DNA from: Candidatus Krumholzibacteriia bacterium
GTDB taxonomy: Bacteria; Krumholzibacteriota; Krumholzibacteriia; LZORAL124-64-63
Direction of reading: 5' to 3'
Assembly: GCA_014859985.1 (NCBI GenBank)
Contig: JACZKN010000250.1
Coordinates: 1-10,030, forward strand
Length of the DNA: 10,030 bases
Both the position numbers and the translations under genes were made by a program. Every line of letters starts with the position of its first letter. Position 1 is the stretch's first letter. The notes under the pieces were generated by a model. It saw only the letters and a list, made by a program, of their open reading frames with translations. It had not been told where the DNA came from and ran no database searches. Shown in pieces: positions 1-7,867 of this stretch.

Positions 1-849
1 GCCGGCGCGGCTGCGGCTGTGCCCGCCGAGCACGTGGCCGCCCGCCGGGTGCGCGACGACTCGGCCTTCGCCGAGTTCGCGGCCCACGCGTCGGCCACCA
101 TCCCCTTCCTGGAGCTGGAGCCCCTGCCCGACTTCTCGACCGAGGGGCCCGTGGAGGTGGAGGTCCTGCGCTCGATCCGGCGCAAGGTGGCCCGCAAGAT
201 GGTCACGTCCATGGCCCTGGTGCCGCACGTGGCCCACATGGACGAGGCCGACGTCACCGACCTGGACGAGTTCCGCCGGCGCGAGCGCGATCGGCGCAAG
301 GACGGCGCGGGCGGCAACCTCACCCTCCTGGCCTTCGTGATGAAGGCCGTGACGGCGGGCCTGCGCGCCGCGCCGGCGTTCAACGCCAGCCTCGACCCGT
401 TCCGCGAGGAGATCATCTACAAGCGGTACTACAACATCGGTTTCGCCGCGGACACCGGGCGCGGCCTGATCGTGCCGGTGGTCCGGGGCACCGACCGCAA
501 GAGCATCGTGCAGCTGGCCGACGACATCTTCGACCTGGCGACGAAGGCGCGGGACGGCACCCTGGGCGCCGAGCACATGCGCCACGGCACGTTCACCATC
601 ACCAACATCGGGCCCCTGGGCGGCACCGCGCTGATGCCCACCATCAACTACCCCGAGGTGGCCATCCTGGCCATGGGCAAGGTGCAGGAGAAGCCGGTGG
701 TGCGCGACGGCCGGATCGTCATCCGCAAGATGCTGCCGCTTACCTTCGCCTTCGATCACCGCATCGCCGACGGCGCCGACGCGGCGCGTTTCGTGGCCGA
801 GCTGGCGCGCCAGCTCTCGGACCCGCACCTGCTGCTGCTGGAGACCTGA
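1..849 (+). CDS. Dihydrolipoyl acyltransferase, E2 of a 2-oxoacid dehydrogenase complex (5' partial)
   Basis: This is the C-terminal catalytic core of an E2 subunit, which moves an acyl group from its lipoyl arm to CoA in a pyruvate, branched-chain or related 2-oxoacid dehydrogenase complex in the cytoplasm. The frame is open to the left edge; the first codons read as an Ala/Pro-rich linker (AAAAVPAE), so the GTG at 19 is unlikely to be the real start and the lipoyl and subunit-binding domains should lie upstream. The acyltransferase fold begins near codon 55 with 'RSIRRKVARKMVTSM'. The catalytic motif FDHRIADGADAARF is intact, with His at 757-759 and its Asp/Gly partner four to five residues later. 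'TITNIGPLGGTALMPTINYPEVAIL' is also typical of the family (shown by its start at about 595). E3 follows 23 bases downstream. Which 2-oxoacid is used cannot be told, because the E1 genes are outside the window. Confidence 0.93.
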   Translation, partial: AGAAAAVPAEHVAARRVRDDSAFAEFAAHASATIPFLELEPLPDFSTEGPVEVEVLRSIRRKVARKMVTSMALVPHVAHMDEADVTDLDEFRRRERDRRKDGAGGNLTLLAFVMKAVTAGLRAAPAFNASLDPFREEIIYKRYYNIGFAADTGRGLIVPVVRGTDRKSIVQLADDIFDLATKARDGTLGAEHMRHGTFTITNIGPLGGTALMPTINYPEVAILAMGKVQEKPVVRDGRIVIRKMLPLTFAFDHRIADGADAARFVAELARQLSDPHLLLLET

Positions 850-872
850 GCCCCGACCAAAGGACAAGGACC

Positions 873-2293
<1,421 letters not shown>

Positions 2294-2297
<4 letters not shown>

Positions 2298-2968
2298 CCC
2301 GGCCGGCGGATCCGGCCGACCTGCCGACGGTGCCCTGGGACCGGGACGACGCCCTGCTGGAGGAGGTCCGCAGGAGCGGCGAGCCGCGCGCGGCGGCCTA
2401 CCCCTGGGACGCGCCCTCGGTCGTGATCGGCCGCGGCGGCAGCCAGGCCCGCGAGCTGGACCGGGCCGCCCTGGCCGCCGACGGGGTGACCCTGTACCGG
2501 AGACCGGGCGGCGGCTGCGCGGTGGTCCTGGACGCGGGCAACGCCATCCTCTCGTTGGGGCTGCCCATGCCCGGCATCGGCGGCATCACCGGCGCCTTCG
2601 CCGCGGCCAGCGCCTGGGTCGCGGCCGCCCTGGCCCGCTGCGGCCTGCCGGGCGTCGAACAACGCGGCGTCTCGGACCTGGTGCTGGACGACCGCAAGAT
2701 CGGCGGCTCCTGCATCTGGCGCACCCGCGGCCTGCTCTACTACTCGACCACCCTGCTGGTGGACCCGGACCTGGACCTGGTGGAGCGCTGGCTGCCCCAC
2801 CCGCCGCGGGAACCGGACTACCGCCGCGGGCGTCCCCACCGGGCGTTCATGGGTTCGCTGCGGGGCGCCGGCTTCGGGGGCGACGCGGCGGAACTGGCGC
2901 GGCAGGTCGACGCTGCGGCGACGGCCGATCTGGTGGCCCTGGCTCCCCTGTGCGCGGGCCTGCCCTGA
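2294..2968 (+). CDS. Lipoate/octanoate-protein ligase family enzyme (BPL_LplA_LipB fold, single domain)
   Basis: This 224-residue protein belongs to the lipoate-protein ligase A/LipB/biotin ligase superfamily and probably lipoylates (or octanoylates) the E2 of the operon it ends. The nucleotide/lipoate-binding loop is RRPGGGCAVVLDAGN from Arg69, a variant of the RRxxGGGxVxHD motif of LplA with Leu in place of the usual His. The conserved lysine is Lys135 in 'SDLVLDDRKIGGSC', followed by Cys140. A 'HPPREPDYRRGRPHRAFMGSL' style segment closes the domain, as in many bacterial relatives. The C-terminal accessory domain of classical LplA (about 80-90 residues) is absent, so by itself it may be a transferase like LipM/LipL or a ligase needing a partner; Cys75 or Cys140 could matter if it is a transferase. 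The ATG at 2294 overlaps the lpdA stop and has GGAAGG at 2284-2289. Family assignment is firm; the exact reaction is inference. Confidence 0.85.
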
Positions 2969-2985
2969 ACGCCGGGGCGGTTTTT
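2960..2985 (+). terminator. Likely intrinsic terminator of the E2-lpdA-ligase operon
   Basis: A six-pair stem CTGCCC/GGGCGG (2960-2965 with 2975-2980, one G-U pair) encloses a nine-base loop that contains the ligase stop codon, and five T's follow at once (2981-2985). The stem is short, but the T run stands out in this GC-rich DNA and its place at the operon end fits. Confidence 0.45.
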
Positions 2986-3015
2986 ACTTTGTATTGGCGT
3001 GAATTGCCGTATGAT
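2984..3015 (+). promoter_or_regulatory. Candidate promoter of the response-regulator gene
   Basis: An AT-rich island unlike the surrounding DNA contains TATGAT at 3010-3015, one mismatch from TATAAT. Weak -35 candidates are TTTGTA (2988-2993, 16-base spacer) and TTGTAT (2989-2994, 15-base spacer). The -10-like element sits in TTGCCGTATG (3004-3013), which recurs in front of the propeller gene on the other strand. It would give a leader of about 85-90 bases. The -35 is poor, so this rests mainly on the -10 match, the local composition and the position after a terminator. Confidence 0.45.
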
Positions 3016-3025
3016 GAACCGGGAT

Positions 3026-3067
3026 GCCGCCGATCGGCGGCCAGGGGGGACGGAGGTGCTCCGTCCC
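3026..3067 (+). promoter_or_regulatory. Two tandem hairpins in the response-regulator leader
   Basis: The first is a perfect 16-base palindrome, GCCGCCGATCGGCGGC (3026-3041), which could be an operator or a hairpin. The second is a perfect nine-pair stem, GGGACGGAG (3047-3055) with CTCCGTCCC (3059-3067), closing a GTG triloop. Both lie between the candidate promoter and the start codon, leaving 43 bases to the ATG. They may act as a protein-binding site, an mRNA stabiliser or a translation control element. I recognise no known riboswitch class in them. Confidence 0.5.
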
Positions 3068-3110
3068 GGGAGGACCGCTGCCCAACTCGTGGGGGAAAGA
3101 CGTGCTCGAT

Positions 3111-3779
3111 ATGGCAACACACAAAGGCACGACCCGCCTGATGATCGTCGACGACCACCCGCTGGTCCGCTCGGGCATCCGCGCCCTGATCCAGATGGAA
3201 GACGATCTGGACGTGTGCGGCGAGGCCGAGGACCAGGCCGGCGCCCTGGCGCTGATCGCCTCCGAGCAGCCCGACCTGGTCCTGGTGGACATCTCGCTCA
3301 AGAACAGCAACGGGCTGAACCTGCTGCGGGACATCGCCCAGGACCATCCCGAAGTGATGACCATCGCGGTCTCGATGCACGACGAGTACACCTACGCCTT
3401 CCGCTGCCTGAAGGCCGGCGCCAAGGGCTACATCATGAAGCAGGAGGGCACCGAGAAGATCCTCGAGGCCATCCGCTGCGTGCTCGACGGCAGGACCTAC
3501 CTGAGCCCGGCCATGACCCAGAATGCGGTCGAGCAGCTGGGCCAGGGCAACGCCGCCGGGGCCTCGCCGGTCGAGGTCCTGAGCAACCGCGAGCTGGAGC
3601 TGTTCCAGCTCACGGGCCAGGGCAAGGAGATCGCCGAGATCGCCGCGATCATGCAGATCTCGCCGCGGACGGTGGAGGTGCACCGGTCGCACATCAAGAA
3701 GAAGCTGGGGTTGCGGACTTCTACGGATATCTTCCAGGCCGCGTATGAGTGGCTGCGCACCAGCGGGCTCCAGCCCTGA
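3111..3779 (+). CDS. NarL/FixJ-family response regulator
   Basis: This 222-residue two-domain DNA-binding regulator has a normal length for the family. The receiver domain covers about residues 8-125, with acidic pocket Asp14/Asp15, phospho-acceptor Asp60 in 'LVLVDISLKNSNG', switch Ser88 and Lys110 in 'GYIMKQ'. A LuxR-type helix-turn-helix covers about residues 155-215 ('LSNRELELFQL', 'EIAEIAAIMQISPRTVEVHR', then 'IKKKLGL'). Phosphorylation by a sensor kinase should switch on promoter binding; no kinase gene is in the window, so it is an orphan here and its target is unknown. I chose the ATG at 3111 because homology starts at once ('TTRLMIVDDHPLVR') and GGGGGAAAG lies at 3091-3099; a GTG at 3102 is the alternative. 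An upstream in-frame ATG at 3024 would read through the leader hairpins and is unlikely. The last codons and stop lie inside the left arm of the large inverted repeat. Confidence 0.93.
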   Translation: MATHKGTTRLMIVDDHPLVRSGIRALIQMEDDLDVCGEAEDQAGALALIASEQPDLVLVDISLKNSNGLNLLRDIAQDHPEVMTIAVSMHDEYTYAFRCLKAGAKGYIMKQEGTEKILEAIRCVLDGRTYLSPAMTQNAVEQLGQGNAAGASPVEVLSNRELELFQLTGQGKEIAEIAAIMQISPRTVEVHRSHIKKKLGLRTSTDIFQAAYEWLRTSGLQP

Positions 3780-3915
3780 GGGTGGTTTGAGCCTGGGCCG
3801 GGGCGGCGGCCTACGCCATCCATGGCTTCGGCCGCCTCGGCAAGAAGCCCCTGGGGACATCCATGTCCCCAGGGGCTTCTTGACGCCCGGCCCAGGCTCA
3901 AACCACCCTCAGGGC
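3773..3915. repeat. Compound (nested) inverted-repeat element
   Basis: The outer arms 3773-3802 and 3886-3915 are perfect reverse complements over 30 bases. Inside are two hairpins. The first is GGCGGCC/GGCCGCC (3805-3811 with 3830-3836), with GCCATCCATGGC (3815-3826) at its tip. The second is a perfect 20-base stem, 3841-3860 with 3863-3882, separated by only CC. Both inner hairpins have CATCCATG at the tip. Folded, the element makes a three-way junction on either strand. The left arm contains the stop codon of the regulator gene, and the right arm ends 36 bases before the Shine-Dalgarno of the next gene. Such architecture resembles REP/BIME-like or MITE-type elements and could also stop transcription in both directions. 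There is no transposase and no clear target duplication, and no second copy in this window. Confidence 0.85.
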
Positions 3916-3958
3916 CGCAACGCTGGTGCGCAGGCACTCTCGCGGGCGGGAAGGAGGT

Positions 3959-4360
3959 ATGGTGGACGAGGTGGTGGTCTTGTTTGACGGGCACTGCGCG
4001 CTTTGCCATGGGTTCGTGCGGTTCGTGCTGAAGGCGGACCGGGGCGGGGTGTTCCGGTTCGCGGGGTTGGATTCGGAGACGGGGCGCGGGCTGCGGGCGG
4101 AGTTCGGGGTTCCCCCGGGGGAAAGCGATACGGTGGTGGTGGTGGCGGACGGGCGGGCGTATGTGCGGTCGGATGCGGTGGTCGCGGTCGCTGCCCGGCT
4201 GCCTTGGCCTTGGCGGGCGCTGGGGTGGACGGCACGGGTGCCGCGAGCCTGGCGCGAGGCCGGGTATCGGTGGGTGGCCCGCAACCGGTTCCGGTGGCGG
4301 CCGCGGCTGGACGCCTGCCCCGTGCCGCCGCCCGCGTGGCGCGAGCGGTTCCTGCCCTGA
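3959..4360 (+). CDS. DCC-family (DUF393) thiol-disulfide oxidoreductase-like protein
   Basis: This 133-residue protein opens with the family signature DGHCALC (Asp10, Cys13, Cys16) in 'VLFDGHCALCHGFVRFVLKAD' (start shown), a CxxC pair in a thioredoxin-like fold. The C-terminal 'YRWVARNRFRW' plus the 'DACPVP' segment is also usual in DUF393/YuxK-like proteins. Its substrate is unknown; the family is assumed to handle dithiol chemistry in the cytoplasm. AAGGAGG at 3951-3957 is almost touching the ATG at 3959, so the GTG at 3962 may be the true start; a GTG at 3926 would extend the frame with an unrelated Arg-rich stretch. Codon choice is odd: glycine is GGG about eleven times against one GGC, and GCG and CGG prevail where neighbours use GCC and CGC. 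This hints at transfer or a different expression class. Its stop is one base from that of the convergent propeller gene. Confidence 0.85.
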   Translation: MVDEVVVLFDGHCALCHGFVRFVLKADRGGVFRFAGLDSETGRGLRAEFGVPPGESDTVVVVADGRAYVRSDAVVAVAARLPWPWRALGWTARVPRAWREAGYRWVARNRFRWRPRLDACPVPPPAWRERFLP

Positions 4361-4361
4361 G

Positions 4362-6815
4362 TCAGCGCAGCAGCGTCAGCCGCCTCGTCGTCGTGCCCTC
4401 CGCGGTGACCAGGCGCGCCACGTAGACGCCCGAGGCCACGGTGCGGCCGGCCGTGTCGCGGCCCTGCCAGGCCACCGCGTGCCCGCCCTCGTTCAGCCTC
4501 CCGTCCACGAGCACCGCGATGCGGCGGCCGGTCAGGTCGTGGACGGCGAGGGTGACCCGGCCCGGGGCCGACAGGGTGAAGCGCAGTTCGGTGCCGGGGT
4601 TGAAGGGATTCGGTGCGGCGGTCAGGCCGGTGGCCGGCTCCGTCGGCACGGCCGAGGGCGTCGACTTGCGGCAGACCTCGTTGCTGGGGGGGGACCAGAC
4701 GCCCCAGGCGTCGCGGTAGGCCACTCGGTAGCAGTGCAGGTCGGTCGTCACGTCCGCGTAGAAGCCGGCGCCGCTGCAGGCCAGCGGCGTCTCGGCGGCC
4801 GGATCGGCTCCGCCGTCGCGGAACACGCAGACCTCGGCGCCGCCGGCCGCGTCCGTCGGCCACAGGAGGAAGGCCGCCGCCGGCGTCTGGACCAGCTGCA
4901 GCGGCAGGCCCGGCGGGCGCAGCGCCGCGCAGTCCACCGCCAGCATGAACGTGTCGGCCCAACGCACGGCCAGTAGCTGATCCGCGCGCGGGACCAGCCT
5001 CAGGATCATGGGGCCGACGTCCGTGACGACGACCGGCCCGTGCAGCACCCCGTCGTCCAGGCGCAGGTGCAGCAACGACCCGTTGCCCGCCGCCGCCCAC
5101 ACCGCCCGCCCCGACATGCCGACGGCCCGCGCGTACATGTCCGTCGGCATGCGATAGTAGCTCAACGCCACGGGCGAGGCGGGATTGGCCACGTCGATCA
5201 CCGTCAGGCCGACGTTGACCATGGCGACCAGGACGCCGCCGCCGGCCGCGAGGCGGTAAGGCCGGCCGCCGACGGTCGTCGTCCCCAGGTTGACGGGTGC
5301 CGCCGGGTCGCTCACGTCGTAGCGCTCCAGGCCGAAGTGGGCCACCCAGAGCGTGTTGCCCACCAGGACCATGTCCTGGGCGACGGCGGCCATGCTGCGC
5401 GTGGCCACCAGCTGTGGCGCCGCCGGGTCGGACAGGTCCACCGCCTCGAGGCTGGTGCCCGCGCCCACGAGAGCCGTCGTGCCGACCAGGACCACCTTCC
5501 AGGCCGGGGAGCCGAAGAGCAGCTGACCGACGGCGACAGGGTCCCCGGCGTCCGGGACCGCGTAGACCACCAGGCCGGAATTGTAATCGGCGACGCAGGC
5601 CAGGCCGTCGCCGAGGGCGATGCCTTCGCTCGGCTCCGGCAGGTCGGCCGTCCCGCGGATCGCGGGCACCTCGCCGGCCAGGTCCACGATGGTGAGCCGG
5701 TCGCCCGCCAGCGCGAGCACGTCCCCGGCCACGGCCGCCGCGTTGCCGCCGGCGGCGAACGAACCCTCCGGCGCGGGCGACGAGGCGCCTTCCGGCAGGA
5801 CCGCCAGCAGCAGCCCGCGCCTGAACGTGCCCAACAGCAGGGCGTCGTCGTGGACCGCCAGGCAGCGGCCCGGTTCGGCGTCAAGGCGGTCCATCACCGC
5901 CATCGCCAGCGTGCTGTCCAGGGGCGGGCTCAGGATCGCGAGGGTGCCGTCGTCGCCCAGGGCGACGACCGCGTCCTGCAGCACCGCGGCGCCGCGGCAG
6001 GCCGCCGGCACCGGGGCGAAACCCAGGTCGTCTATCGAGCGGTTCAGGTCGCGCAGCAGCCGCAGCCGGCCGTCGTCCAGGGGCAGGGCGAGCTCGGTCC
6101 TCAGGGAGCCCCAGGCGTCGGGCTTCAGGGCCCAGGCGATGCTCCGGGGCACGCCGGGCACGGACAGCCTGGCATCCCGGAGAAACCCGCCTGCGGTGTC
6201 CGCCCGGAACCGCACGAGCTCCCGGCCGCCGGTGCCGGCGTAAACCTTCCCGGTCACCGGCACCACGGCGACCGCGAGCGCCGGCGCGGCTTCGGCCGTG
6301 CTCCCGGCCACCTCCGGCACGCCGCCGGCCAGGATCACCCGGACCAGCCCGGCCTCCCCGCAGGCGGCGACGATCCCGTAGCCGCCGTCCAGGTCCGCGA
6401 TCGGCCCGGGCAGGACCAACCGTCCCGCGTGCGCCGGCAGGCGCGGATCCTCCCAGGCGAAGACGTCGAGCTGCGCGCCGGGTCCGCCCACCGCCACGGC
6501 TTGGCCGTCCACCGCCACGCAGGTCGCGCCGGGATCGACACGCAGGATCGCCAGCAACCGGAAACCCGCCTCGCGGTCGGCCGCAAGCCCGACCAGCGTG
6601 CCCTGCTCGAAGAGCACCCAGACCGGGTCGCCGGAAGCGCCGGCGGCGATGTCCCGCACGACGAGCCCGTCGCCCCAGCGGTCGATGTTCTGCAGCTTGA
6701 AGGAAGTGTCGAGATCGAAGCAGGAACCCACGGCCGGCGCCGTCCACACGGCCAGGCACAGCACGGCCACGGCCGCCTGCAGTGCCCAGCCCCCCATCGT
6801 TCCCGCGCGGCGCAT
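4362..6815 (-). CDS. Secreted LVIVD-repeat beta-propeller protein with C-terminal FlgD-like/sorting domain
   Basis: This 817-residue exported protein has no recognisable enzyme motif. The N-terminus is a signal peptide (MRRAG basic start, hydrophobic core to about residue 28). It ends 'APAVGSC', so signal peptidase I could cut here, or Cys32 could serve as a weak lipobox cysteine. Most of the protein is short beta-rich repeats of the LVIVD type, clearest at about residues 372-552: 'TIVDLAGEVPAIRG', 'AVDLSDPAAPQLVA', 'YDVSDPAAPVNLG', 'VIDVANPASPVAL'. A fibronectin-III-like domain follows at about 633-718. The last 80 residues form a FlgD-like Ig domain beginning NPFNPG, common as a C-terminal tag on exported proteins in FCB-type bacteria. 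The ATG at 6815 is chosen for the basic n-region and an upstream GGGGGGA; ATG 6797 is possible. A surface or extracellular binding role is inference. It may be transcribed alone, as a hairpin separates it from the TraB gene. Confidence 0.85.
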   Translation of the reverse strand: MRRAGTMGGWALQAAVAVLCLAVWTAPAVGSCFDLDTSFKLQNIDRWGDGLVVRDIAAGASGDPVWVLFEQGTLVGLAADREAGFRLLAILRVDPGATCVAVDGQAVAVGGPGAQLDVFAWEDPRLPAHAGRLVLPGPIADLDGGYGIVAACGEAGLVRVILAGGVPEVAGSTAEAAPALAVAVVPVTGKVYAGTGGRELVRFRADTAGGFLRDARLSVPGVPRSIAWALKPDAWGSLRTELALPLDDGRLRLLRDLNRSIDDLGFAPVPAACRGAAVLQDAVVALGDDGTLAILSPPLDSTLAMAVMDRLDAEPGRCLAVHDDALLLGTFRRGLLLAVLPEGASSPAPEGSFAAGGNAAAVAGDVLALAGDRLTIVDLAGEVPAIRGTADLPEPSEGIALGDGLACVADYNSGLVVYAVPDAGDPVAVGQLLFGSPAWKVVLVGTTALVGAGTSLEAVDLSDPAAPQLVATRSMAAVAQDMVLVGNTLWVAHFGLERYDVSDPAAPVNLGTTTVGGRPYRLAAGGGVLVAMVNVGLTVIDVANPASPVALSYYRMPTDMYARAVGMSGRAVWAAAGNGSLLHLRLDDGVLHGPVVVTDVGPMILRLVPRADQLLAVRWADTFMLAVDCAALRPPGLPLQLVQTPAAAFLLWPTDAAGGAEVCVFRDGGADPAAETPLACSGAGFYADVTTDLHCYRVAYRDAWGVWSPPSNEVCRKSTPSAVPTEPATGLTAAPNPFNPGTELRFTLSAPGRVTLAVHDLTGRRIAVLVDGRLNEGGHAVAWQGRDTAGRTVASGVYVARLVTAEGTTTRRLTLLR

Positions 6816-6847
6816 CCGGTCCCCCCGGCTGTCTGGTCGCCGCCCTG

Positions 6848-6876
6848 AGCATACGGCAACGGCCGGGCGGGGTCCA
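6848..6876 (-). promoter_or_regulatory. Candidate promoter of the propeller-protein gene
   Basis: Reading leftwards, TATGCT (6853-6848) forms a -10-like box, and TGGACC (6876-6871) a -35-like box four of six from TTGACA, with a 17-base spacer. The box is part of TTGCCGTATG (6859-6850), identical to the ten bases in front of the response regulator. The leader would be about 25 bases. The -35 overlaps the loop of the hairpin between the genes. Confidence 0.4.
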
Positions 6877-6889
6877 GCCCCGCCCGGCC
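6861..6889 (-). terminator. Strong GC hairpin after the TraB-family gene
   Basis: A perfect 12-pair stem, GGCCGGGCGGGG (6861-6872) with CCCCGCCCGGCC (6878-6889), and a five-base loop lie 23 bases beyond the TraB-family stop. No T run follows on the minus strand, so it may be a factor-dependent stop, an mRNA 3' stabiliser or a regulatory hairpin rather than a classical terminator. The hairpin itself is certain; its role is not. Confidence 0.45.
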
Positions 6890-6912
6890 GCACCGGTCCG
6901 GCCGCGGACGCG

Positions 6913-7812
6913 CTACCGCTCTACCTGCTCCACGTCCCAGCCCTTGTCCCGCAGCAGCTTCACCAGCCCCACCTCGCCGCCGAAGTGTCCCGCGCCCACC
7001 ACGACGAACACGTCCGCGTCGCCCCGCAGCCAGGCGTCCACCGAGTCGGCCATGGCCAGGTTGCGGTCGTCCAGCAGCGCGCGGTAGAAGGCCACCATCT
7101 CGGGCTCGTCGCCGGTCTGCTCGGCCATGAAGCGCTCCATGCCGTCGGCGTCGCCGGCCTTCCACAGGGCGACCATGCGCTCGGTCATGGGGCCGATGTC
7201 GCCCATCTGGTCCAGCATCTCGGCCATCAGCACGTCGTCCAGCTGGTCGTCCACCTGCAGGAAGAGCTCGAACTGGGCCTCGATGGTCTCGAGCTGGCGG
7301 ATCGGCGTGCCGGCCTGGCGCGCCTGGTCCAGGAAGTGCTTGTCGATGCCCAGGTTCGGGTCGAAGCCCTGCCGCTGGTACTCCTGCATCATCAGCACCA
7401 TGGCCACGATGCCGGGCTTGAACTTGCCGTACATGGCCAGGGGCACGCCGCGCTCCCGGGCATAGGCCTCCAGCCGCCCCCAGACCTCCTCGCCCAGCCT
7501 GGTCTGCAGGGTCTCGTCGCCGGTCAGCAGCGCCTTCTGCATCATGATCATGGCCGCGGCCTGCTGGTTGGCGGGATCGTCGATGTCCACTTCCACGGCC
7601 AGGGCGTCCGCGTCGGCGAAGGCCTGCTCCAGGACGTCGGCCAGGGGAAAGAAGTCGGGCCGGCCCACGTGGACCGAGCCGGTCAGGTGCACGACGGCGC
7701 GCTCGCCGGCGATCCGCCACAGGTAAAGGGGATCGCCGGCGGACGCCGGCACCGCCGACGCGGCCAGGGCCAGGGCCAGGGCCACGCAGGCGAACCTCGG
7801 GTAGCGGCGCAT
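6913..7812 (-). CDS. TraB/GumN family (Tiki-like) exported protein
   Basis: This 299-residue protein has a signal peptide (MRRYPRFA, then an Ala/Leu core, cut likely after 'VPASA', residue 25), so it should act in the periplasm or outside. The family motifs are all visible: GSVH at residues 45-48 followed by a conserved 'VLEQAFADADALAVEVDI', 'GIDKHFL' mid-protein, Arg250-Asn251 in 'LLDDRNLAMADSV', and GAGH at 273-276 in 'VVVGAGHFGGEVGL'. TraB/GumN proteins share the fold of the Tiki metalloproteases, whose two GxxH motifs bind metal, so a protease or hydrolase role is plausible but not shown for bacterial members. It lies 55 bases after hflC on the same strand with a hairpin between, and is probably the last gene of the hflKC operon. 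The start at 7812 has AGGTGG just upstream and gives a complete signal peptide. Confidence 0.87.
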   Translation of the reverse strand: MRRYPRFACVALALALAASAVPASAGDPLYLWRIAGERAVVHLTGSVHVGRPDFFPLADVLEQAFADADALAVEVDIDDPANQQAAAMIMMQKALLTGDETLQTRLGEEVWGRLEAYARERGVPLAMYGKFKPGIVAMVLMMQEYQRQGFDPNLGIDKHFLDQARQAGTPIRQLETIEAQFELFLQVDDQLDDVLMAEMLDQMGDIGPMTERMVALWKAGDADGMERFMAEQTGDEPEMVAFYRALLDDRNLAMADSVDAWLRGDADVFVVVGAGHFGGEVGLVKLLRDKGWDVEQVER

Positions 7813-7829
7813 GGTCCACCTCGGGAAGT

Positions 7830-7855
7830 GGGGGCCGGCCCCGCGGCCGGCCCCC
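7830..7855 (-). other. Intercistronic GC hairpin between hflC and the TraB-family gene
   Basis: A perfect 11-pair stem, GGGGGCCGGCC (7830-7840) with GGCCGGCCCCC (7845-7855), closes a four-base loop. It starts 12 bases after the hflC stop and ends 17 bases before the next start codon, close to its ribosome binding site. With no T run it is more likely an attenuator, mRNA stabiliser or processing site that sets the amount of the downstream product. Confidence 0.5.
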
Positions 7856-7867
7856 GGTGCGGCAGGG

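Noticed and set aside
2847..3860. Long minus-strand frame across the regulator gene and its leader
   Set aside because: It crosses a promoter-like AT island and the inverted repeat, shows no domain, and is antisense to a complete response regulator.
3841..3882. The 20-bp hairpin as a simple intrinsic terminator of the regulator gene
   Set aside because: No T run follows on either strand, and it is one part of a larger nested repeat, so I describe it there; a terminating effect is still possible.
3745..3987. Small open frames running through the inverted-repeat element
   Set aside because: They translate palindromic DNA, lack a convincing ribosome binding site and show repeated SPWGH/GPGSNHPQG-like pieces created by the repeat itself.
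5040..6848. Long open frame on the plus strand opposite the propeller gene
   Set aside because: The product is low-complexity, rich in Arg, Gln, Gly and His, with no signal peptide or domain. The minus strand has a signal peptide, repeats and a recognisable C-terminal domain.
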